This document shows positions 59,059 through 64,000 of a DNA stretch of 64,000 nt, piece after piece (position 1 is the stretch's first letter; every line of letters begins with the position of its first letter). The position numbers and the translations under genes were made by a program. The stretch is taken from assembly GCA_964624145.1 (NCBI GenBank), contig CAZUXT010000001.1, forward strand, positions 124,001 to 188,000, given 5' to 3'. Under the pieces are notes generated by a model that did not search any database, had not been told where the DNA came from, and saw only the letters and a program-made list of their open reading frames with translations. The stretch is from WJMT01 sp964624145 (GTDB lineage: Bacteria > Acidobacteriota > Aminicenantia > Aminicenantales > Aminicenantaceae).

Positions 59059-60043
59059 TTTCTCTTTCCATTAAATTTATTGTCATAGAATTCATGATTG
59101 CCTTTCTGTGCGCGTTTCTCTGAATCAAACGCAGAGATTCTTCTATGACTCCTAAAAAACCAACGGTCTCCCTAAGACCCATTATATTTTCGAGCTTACT
59201 CAATTTATGTTTATAATCCAGGTTTATCAAAAACCGGTCGTCTCCCCCCAACTTCATCACCATCACATCCCTGCAAAAAGAGGATATTATCTCCAATACC
59301 GGATTAATGTTTTCTTCGAAATTCCTTTTCTGCATCCTGGAATACTTCTTAAAAATACTGGCTGTTTTCCCTCCTTCCACAAAAGAGGAGAACATATTGA
59401 ATGCTTTTTTTCTCATGTCCTCTGCCTCATCCCAATCAAAATCCAAAGCTTGTTTCAAGCTGCCTCTAACCAGGAGAGATATGGTTTTTGCCTTCCCCTC
59501 CTCTATTCCTTTCTCTATCAGTGCCTCTTGAATATCACTTCTGGAAACAGGCGCAAACTTCAGTGTCTGGCATCTGGACCTTATGGTAGGAAGAATGGAG
59601 AAAAAATTATCAGTTGTGAGGATAATATGAGAAAACATCGGGGGCTCTTCAAGGACTTTTAGGAGGGAATTTGAAGCCTCATCGTTCATTTTTTCCGCTT
59701 CCTCAATGATAAACACTCTTTTTTTTCCTGTCATGGGTCTCAAATAAGCCGCCTTTTTTATCAATCTTATCTGGTCGATCTTTATGATATCCCTTTCAGC
59801 ATTGATCCGTATCACATCCGGAAAAATATTTTTACTGATTGCAAGGCACGAAGAACATTTCTCACAAGAGTCATCCTCCTTTGTGTGGCAGTTCAAAGCC
59901 TTTGCGAAAATGAGAGCCATCTCCCTCTTCCCCACTCCTTTCGGACCGTAGAATAAAAGGGAACCGGGCAGCCTTCCTCTCAGCAGAGACATTCTTAAAA
60001 TATTCTTAACTCTTGCATTACCTACAATATCATCAAACGGCAT
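59051..60043 (-). CDS. holB: DNA polymerase III delta' subunit
   Basis: 330 residues, clamp-loader AAA+ fold. Walker A GPKGVGKRE (about 34-42), a zinc module with four Cys (C53, C59, C62, C65 region: NCHTKEDDSCEKCSSC), sensor 1 LTTDNFFSILPTIRSRCQTLKF with the SRC motif. The start at 60043 has GGAGG 12-14 bases upstream. It lies between the PSP1 gene (overlap 8 bases) and the VPS10-like gene (114 bases). Confidence 0.92.
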   Translation of the reverse strand: MPFDDIVGNARVKNILRMSLLRGRLPGSLLFYGPKGVGKREMALIFAKALNCHTKEDDSCEKCSSCLAISKNIFPDVIRINAERDIIKIDQIRLIKKAAYLRPMTGKKRVFIIEEAEKMNDEASNSLLKVLEEPPMFSHIILTTDNFFSILPTIRSRCQTLKFAPVSRSDIQEALIEKGIEEGKAKTISLLVRGSLKQALDFDWDEAEDMRKKAFNMFSSFVEGGKTASIFKKYSRMQKRNFEENINPVLEIISSFCRDVMVMKLGGDDRFLINLDYKHKLSKLENIMGLRETVGFLGVIEESLRLIQRNAHRKAIMNSMTINLMERENV

Positions 60044-60085
60044 GGAAAATTAATCTCCCTCCTCCGGCTTCCATAAATAACCTTA

Positions 60086-60133
60086 ATAGAGATAAACAGA
60101 GAGCTCTCCCTTCCACTCCCTGTTTATCTCTAT
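60086..60133. terminator. 14-bp inverted repeat downstream of the VPS10-like gene
   Basis: ATAGAGATAAACAG (60086-60099) pairs perfectly with CTGTTTATCTCTAT (60120-60133). The loop contains the palindrome GAGAGCTCTC (partly using stem bases). The stem is AT-rich, and on the minus strand only a weak T-rich run follows, so it may be an intergenic hairpin or operator for holB rather than an efficient terminator. Confidence 0.4.
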
Positions 60134-60157
60134 AAAAAACGTACGTATAATCTTAAC

Positions 60158-63100
60158 TCAATGAAACATGGGGTCATCTATGACCTTTAAGGTCTGACTC
60201 ATAACCTCCTCATCACCAATGACCAAACTCACTTCATACATGCCCGTATCAATTATTTGACCTCTTCTCATCCATCTGGAGCCCCCTTCTTCTTCCGCTT
60301 TCTTTCTCAGATTCCAGAATACCTTATGCAAGCCTTTATCCGAACCTCCCTTTGCTGCGTAAATCTCTTCTCCCTTCATGTTCTTGATGGATATCTTTAC
60401 GGACTTTGCCTTCTCCTTAAGGTAATAATAGAATGTGGCTCCGACATCAGGATTGGTGACCCGCGCAAACTCCCCGTATGAAGGTCCCCTTCTCTCATAA
60501 ATGTTCCATTTAACAGCTCGCTGGATCTCAAAAAGATAATGGTCTTTAAGAAATGTATCTTCTGTGAATTCCTTAAACGGATACACATCCTCTATGTAGA
60601 TGCCTCTGCCATAAGTGCCTATTGCCAAATCTCTTTCTCTTTCCTGAAAGGCAAGGCTCATAATGATCACATCAGGTGCTGAGGAAGACATGTTCTCCCA
60701 TGTCCCTCCTCTGTCAATACTGACAAAAAGTCCGTAATCCGTAGCAAGATACAGAACATCCGGGTTATCAGGGTCTTCCACAATATCCCTTACCGGATTT
60801 TTCATCCCTGCTGATAGATCCTTCCATGTCTTTCCCATGTCTTCGGTCACAAAAATATAGGAATCATCTTCATTATGGGTTCTGTATCCGGAATAGGCGA
60901 CATAACATCTTTCCAGTTTGTGTGCTGAAGGCCTGACTCTGGAAACCCATCTGTCATAAGGAATTCTCGCTCCCTGGATATTTCCCTTCGGTTCTCCCTT
61001 CTCAGTGTAGAATTGATTGGTTATGTTCACCCACTTGTTTCCACTGTCTGTGCTTAACTGCAGGTTTCCGTCGTCTGTTCCGGCCCAGTATACTCCCGGT
61101 TTGACCGCTGATTCAGCAAATGTGTATATGGTCGCATACTGAAGATTTGTCAGCTTTGAAAGCTCGATCCGTTCTTTGTTGTGTTTTGAAAGGTCAGGGC
61201 TTATGGTCACAAAAGAACCCGGTTCTCCACGGTTGGTTGACATGTGGACATGCTGAGAGCACACATAGACGATTCCCGGATTGTGCGGAGACAGGACAAT
61301 AGGAGAGTCCCATTGATATCTCTCCGGCTCCTTGCCTGCTTCTCTCTCTTCTTGAGAGTTGCGCTTAGAAAGCCCTGTCATCTCCCCCGTTTTCAGATTC
61401 ATTCTTCTGGAACTGCCGAATTGGGATTCGAAATATATGAATTCCGGGTTCCACCAGTTTCTTACCACATAGAAACCGTCTCCCGAAGGAAGATAGATCC
61501 AATCTGCAGGAAAGACTCCGGATTGATTCCTGTTCTGTGAGGGACCGAGCCAGCAGCCGTTATCCTGGGTTCCGCCCATCACATTATAAGGCATGTCACT
61601 ATCGACTGAGATGTCATAGAACTGCTGGGCATTGATGGTATCTTTCTGGGACCAGTGTTTTCCTCCGTCCCATGTCTCGCTCACCCCTCCGTCATTTGCG
61701 GATAATATATGATCGGAATCAAGAGGGTCGATCCATATCCCTCTCATATCCACATGGCACTTATTCGCTCCTGACCAGGGTGTGTTTTTAAAGGTCTTTC
61801 CTCCGTCTTCAGAAACCTTTGGGTAGACTTCGACCGCATAAAGGATCTGGTCATTATTCGGATCGACCTCCATTCTTCCCGAATAACCAGCCTCTATATC
61901 ATTGACTTGAATGCTTCCGCCGGATATCTTGTATTCGGTCATCTTTTTCCAGGTTTCTCCCTGATCCTCAGAACGGTATATGAACCCTGATTTCTTAACC
62001 GTTTCCATAGCCTGTAACGCAGGAGCATAAAGGGTTTGAATAACAAAACGGTTAAGCACCTGGTATCTTCCTTTAGGTTCTTTCTCCTCGGCATCCCCTT
62101 CTTTTTTTGGTTTCGCTTCTTTGAGTATTTCTTTGACCACAGCGATCTCTTCAAGGATATCATCCTGTTTTCTGTAGACATTTTTAGCTTTTTCAATGAA
62201 TTCATCCAGGTCAATGCCCGTATTCTTGAGAAAATCCTTATCTTTTATCAGCTCATTCAGTTTTTCCGCCAGCTCCTGTTCGTCCTCTGCGGAAACCGGT
62301 TCGAAATCAAGCATCTTCATAAGAGCCGGGTCTATTTTATACGATTTGAATTTATTGAAATAATAACCGTCTTTGAAAACACTCCCCCCTCTGTAAAGCT
62401 GCCTGTTCTCTCTCTGGTCCAGACCCAGGTCGACTTCTTCGTCCATTCGTAGATAGACGATATCAGGGTTTTTGGGATATATGGTCAGACCGTTCCAGCC
62501 GGTCTTTATATCCATGGGCAGTCCATTGGTCAATTTTTTCCAGGTGCTTCCCCCGTCAACTGACTTATAGAAATGGTTCTCAGGCTGCCTGTCGATAAAA
62601 GTCCACGTCCTTCTATGAGTCTTGTAAGCGGCGGCAATGATCACATCCGAATTCGTTGGATCAATGACAAAATCGCCTACTCCTCTGTCCTTAAGATCCA
62701 GCACTTGTTTCCAGGTCTTTCCTCCGTCTTCTGTTTTATACAATCCCCTTTGACAATCCATCTCATTATCATACAGCTTTCCCTCAGATGCCACATAAAC
62801 GACATCCGGATTGTCATGGGCCACGGCTATCTTAGGAATGAAATAAGTATCTTCCAGCCCTATATGGGTCCATGTTTTCCCTGCATCGTCAGATCTCCAC
62901 ATCCCATTCCCGTGCGCACTTGACCTGGCATGCAGCGCCTCGCCGGTACCAACATAGACTCTCTGCGGATCTGACGGAGCCAGCTCAATGTTTCCTATGC
63001 TCATGTTCCCATAATCATCAAATATGGGTTCGAAACTGATTCCTCCGTCCTCAGTCTTCCATATGCCGCCCGATGCTGTCGCTACGTAATAGAGTTTACT

Positions 63101-63289
63101 CTGGTCTCTGGGAACGGCAAAATCCGTAATCCTTCCCGAAAATGTAAAGGGTCCTATATTTCTCCATTTGAATACATCTAACTGCTCTTCAGAGAGGACT
63201 TTTTCTCCCATGAGCGTGCTCTGAAAAAGAAATATCAGAGCAAACGATGCGGCCAATAAGGTAAAACACGATGATTTGTTTTTTCTCAT
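60158..63289 (-). CDS. secreted VPS10/sortilin-like BNR-repeat protein
   Basis: 1043 residues. Signal peptide (about 1-30). Two beta-propeller-like halves with many Asp-boxes (S/T-x-D-x-G-x-T-W), for example SDDAGKTW, TEDGGKTW, SVDGGSTW, SEDQGETW, STDSGNKW, TEDMGKTW and SIDRGGTW. A charged helical insertion (about 335-405, Lys/Glu-rich) interrupts the first propeller. The C-terminal 100 residues form a beta-rich domain. Large families of these 'glycosyl hydrolase/sortilin' proteins occur in Acidobacteriota and Aminicenantes, but a catalytic site is not obvious; the annotation as a hydrolase is not supported here. GGAGG lies 4 bases before the ATG. Confidence 0.86.
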   Translation of the reverse strand: MRKNKSSCFTLLAASFALIFLFQSTLMGEKVLSEEQLDVFKWRNIGPFTFSGRITDFAVPRDQSKLYYVATASGGIWKTEDGGISFEPIFDDYGNMSIGNIELAPSDPQRVYVGTGEALHARSSAHGNGMWRSDDAGKTWTHIGLEDTYFIPKIAVAHDNPDVVYVASEGKLYDNEMDCQRGLYKTEDGGKTWKQVLDLKDRGVGDFVIDPTNSDVIIAAAYKTHRRTWTFIDRQPENHFYKSVDGGSTWKKLTNGLPMDIKTGWNGLTIYPKNPDIVYLRMDEEVDLGLDQRENRQLYRGGSVFKDGYYFNKFKSYKIDPALMKMLDFEPVSAEDEQELAEKLNELIKDKDFLKNTGIDLDEFIEKAKNVYRKQDDILEEIAVVKEILKEAKPKKEGDAEEKEPKGRYQVLNRFVIQTLYAPALQAMETVKKSGFIYRSEDQGETWKKMTEYKISGGSIQVNDIEAGYSGRMEVDPNNDQILYAVEVYPKVSEDGGKTFKNTPWSGANKCHVDMRGIWIDPLDSDHILSANDGGVSETWDGGKHWSQKDTINAQQFYDISVDSDMPYNVMGGTQDNGCWLGPSQNRNQSGVFPADWIYLPSGDGFYVVRNWWNPEFIYFESQFGSSRRMNLKTGEMTGLSKRNSQEEREAGKEPERYQWDSPIVLSPHNPGIVYVCSQHVHMSTNRGEPGSFVTISPDLSKHNKERIELSKLTNLQYATIYTFAESAVKPGVYWAGTDDGNLQLSTDSGNKWVNITNQFYTEKGEPKGNIQGARIPYDRWVSRVRPSAHKLERCYVAYSGYRTHNEDDSYIFVTEDMGKTWKDLSAGMKNPVRDIVEDPDNPDVLYLATDYGLFVSIDRGGTWENMSSSAPDVIIMSLAFQERERDLAIGTYGRGIYIEDVYPFKEFTEDTFLKDHYLFEIQRAVKWNIYERRGPSYGEFARVTNPDVGATFYYYLKEKAKSVKISIKNMKGEEIYAAKGGSDKGLHKVFWNLRKKAEEEGGSRWMRRGQIIDTGMYEVSLVIGDEEVMSQTLKVIDDPMFH

Positions 63290-63325
63290 CTTTCCTCCAT
63301 TCTTTTCTTTTATTTCAAATCAATC

Positions 63326-64000
63326 TTACATTTCACTGAAATGTTTTTTCAAGAACTGACCGGTATAAGATCTTTTTTCCTTTGAAACCTCCTCAGGGGA
63401 CCCTGCGGCCACAATACGGCCGCCTTTATCTCCTCCACCGGGCCCTAAATCAATAATATAATCCGCAAATTTAATAACATCAAGGTTATGTTCGATCACT
63501 ATGACCGTATTCCCTAAATTAACAAGCTCGGAAAGCACGTTCAAAAGCTTTAATACGTCATCAAAATGAAGACCTGTTGTGGGTTCATCCAAAATATAAA
63601 GAGTCTGCCCTGTATTTTTACGGCTCAGCTCTTTAGTCAGTTTGATCCTCTGGGCCTCTCCTCCCGAAAGATGGGGGGCTGGCTGCCCGAGCCGCAAATA
63701 CCCTAACCCGACCCTTTTCAGGATTCCCAATTTTGATTTCAGCTTCGGGTGGGCCTTCAGATATTCATAAGCTTCACTCACTGTCATCTCAAGAAAATCC
63801 GCAATATTCTTCCCTCTATAACGCACTTCAAGAGTTTCCTTATTATACCTTTTGCCTCCGCACCTGTCACATGTGACATACACATCAGGAAGAAAATGCA
63901 TCTCAATTTTTTTTGATCCGGCACCCCGGCATTCCTCACATCGACCTCCCGGAACATTAAAACTGAAGCGGCTCCGTTTGTATCCTCTTATTTTTGCCTC
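63326..64000 (-). CDS. uvrA: excinuclease ABC subunit A, C-terminal part
   Basis: The frame runs off the right edge; 224 codons are visible. The segment FSFNVPGGRCEECRGAG, KIEMHFLPDVYVTCDRCGGKRYN contains the second zinc module (CxxC...CxxC) of UvrA. The ABC signature LSGGEAQRIKL, Walker B LYILDEPTTGLH and switch His VIVIEHNLDVI are intact. UvrA recognises DNA damage and, with Mfd, couples repair to transcription. The gene ends 37 bases before the VPS10-like gene. Confidence 0.97.
   Translation of the reverse strand, partial: EAKIRGYKRSRFSFNVPGGRCEECRGAGSKKIEMHFLPDVYVTCDRCGGKRYNKETLEVRYRGKNIADFLEMTVSEAYEYLKAHPKLKSKLGILKRVGLGYLRLGQPAPHLSGGEAQRIKLTKELSRKNTGQTLYILDEPTTGLHFDDVLKLLNVLSELVNLGNTVIVIEHNLDVIKFADYIIDLGPGGGDKGGRIVAAGSPEEVSKEKRSYTGQFLKKHFSEM

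Noticed and set aside
60086..60133. Strong rho-independent terminator for the VPS10-like gene
   Set aside because: The stem is perfect but AT-rich, with a long loop and no real U-tract, so it is listed only as a weak candidate.
62036..62452. 138-codon frame opposite the charged insertion of the VPS10-like gene
   Set aside because: Its Phe/Leu-rich composition is simply the complement of Lys/Glu codons.
1..64000. CRISPR array, tRNA or rRNA genes
   Set aside because: No regularly spaced repeats, cloverleaf with CCA-type end, or conserved rRNA stretch was seen by eye.

Overview
The window looks like chromosomal DNA of an uncultured, Gram-negative-type (diderm) bacterium from the Acidobacteriota / Candidatus Aminicenantes neighbourhood. 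This rests on gene content, not on a marker tree: Tat-exported Gfo/Idh/MocA oxidoreductases next to DUF1080 and ThuA proteins, large FtsX/MacB-type permeases (one with a permease prefix domain), a VPS10/sortilin-like BNR protein, and a decayed 'VWFA-related Acidobacterial domain' gene. A SurA-type chaperone pair, a Wzm/Wzt exporter, a heptose-1-phosphate adenylyltransferase and many lipoproteins indicate an outer membrane. No tRNA, rRNA, CRISPR array or intact transposase was seen.

Layout. 1-5.4 kb (+): an extracytoplasmic redox module (haem-c protein cut by the window edge, membrane cytochrome-b-like protein, ApbE flavin transferase), then a discoidin-like secreted protein, an Agl23-type membrane glycosyltransferase and a GT2. 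5.4-6.8 kb: a lone MFS transporter. 7-16.2 kb: a sugar-oxidation and peptide-catabolism island (DUF1080, two Gfo/Idh/MocA proteins, M3 peptidase, HEAT protein, ThuA). 16.2-21.5 kb (-): mfd followed by two SurA/PpiC chaperones. 21.6-23.1 kb (+): a small hypothetical protein and a lipoprotein glutamine-amidotransferase. 23.1-32.3 kb (-): F1 and peripheral-stalk genes of ATP synthase (b', b, delta, alpha, gamma, beta, epsilon; no a or c), running into trmN6, wzm, wzt and rfaE2. 32.9-35.2 kb (+): an FtsX/MacB permease behind a near-perfect sigma-54 promoter with two upstream dyads. 35.3-41 kb (-): a degenerate receiver with accD and folC, then an SDR epimerase, GT4 and GT2. 41.2-47.1 kb (+): a dicarboxylate symporter, radical SAM/SPASM protein, sulfatase-like lipoprotein and GT-C protein. 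47.1-53.9 kb (-): GT-C protein, hexapeptide acetyltransferase, a second FtsX permease and the VWFA pseudogene. 54-58.4 kb (+): rsmA, ftsK, an ECF-like sigma factor and its anti-sigma factor. 58.4-64 kb (-): a PSP1 protein, holB, a VPS10-like secreted protein and the 3' end of uvrA.

How the genes fit together. Three themes recur: envelope glycan assembly (Agl23, three GT2/GT4 enzymes, two GT-C proteins, Wzm/Wzt, RfaE2, acetyltransferase), extracytoplasmic carbohydrate and peptide breakdown, and housekeeping DNA repair/replication and energy genes. In several operon-first genes (mfd, the ATP synthase operon, GT2 at 41 kb, rsmA, ftsK, the sigma factor) a good -10 hexamer ends only 6-11 bases before the start codon and no Shine-Dalgarno is visible. 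Other genes carry clear GGAG-type sites. This suggests that leaderless transcripts are common in this organism.
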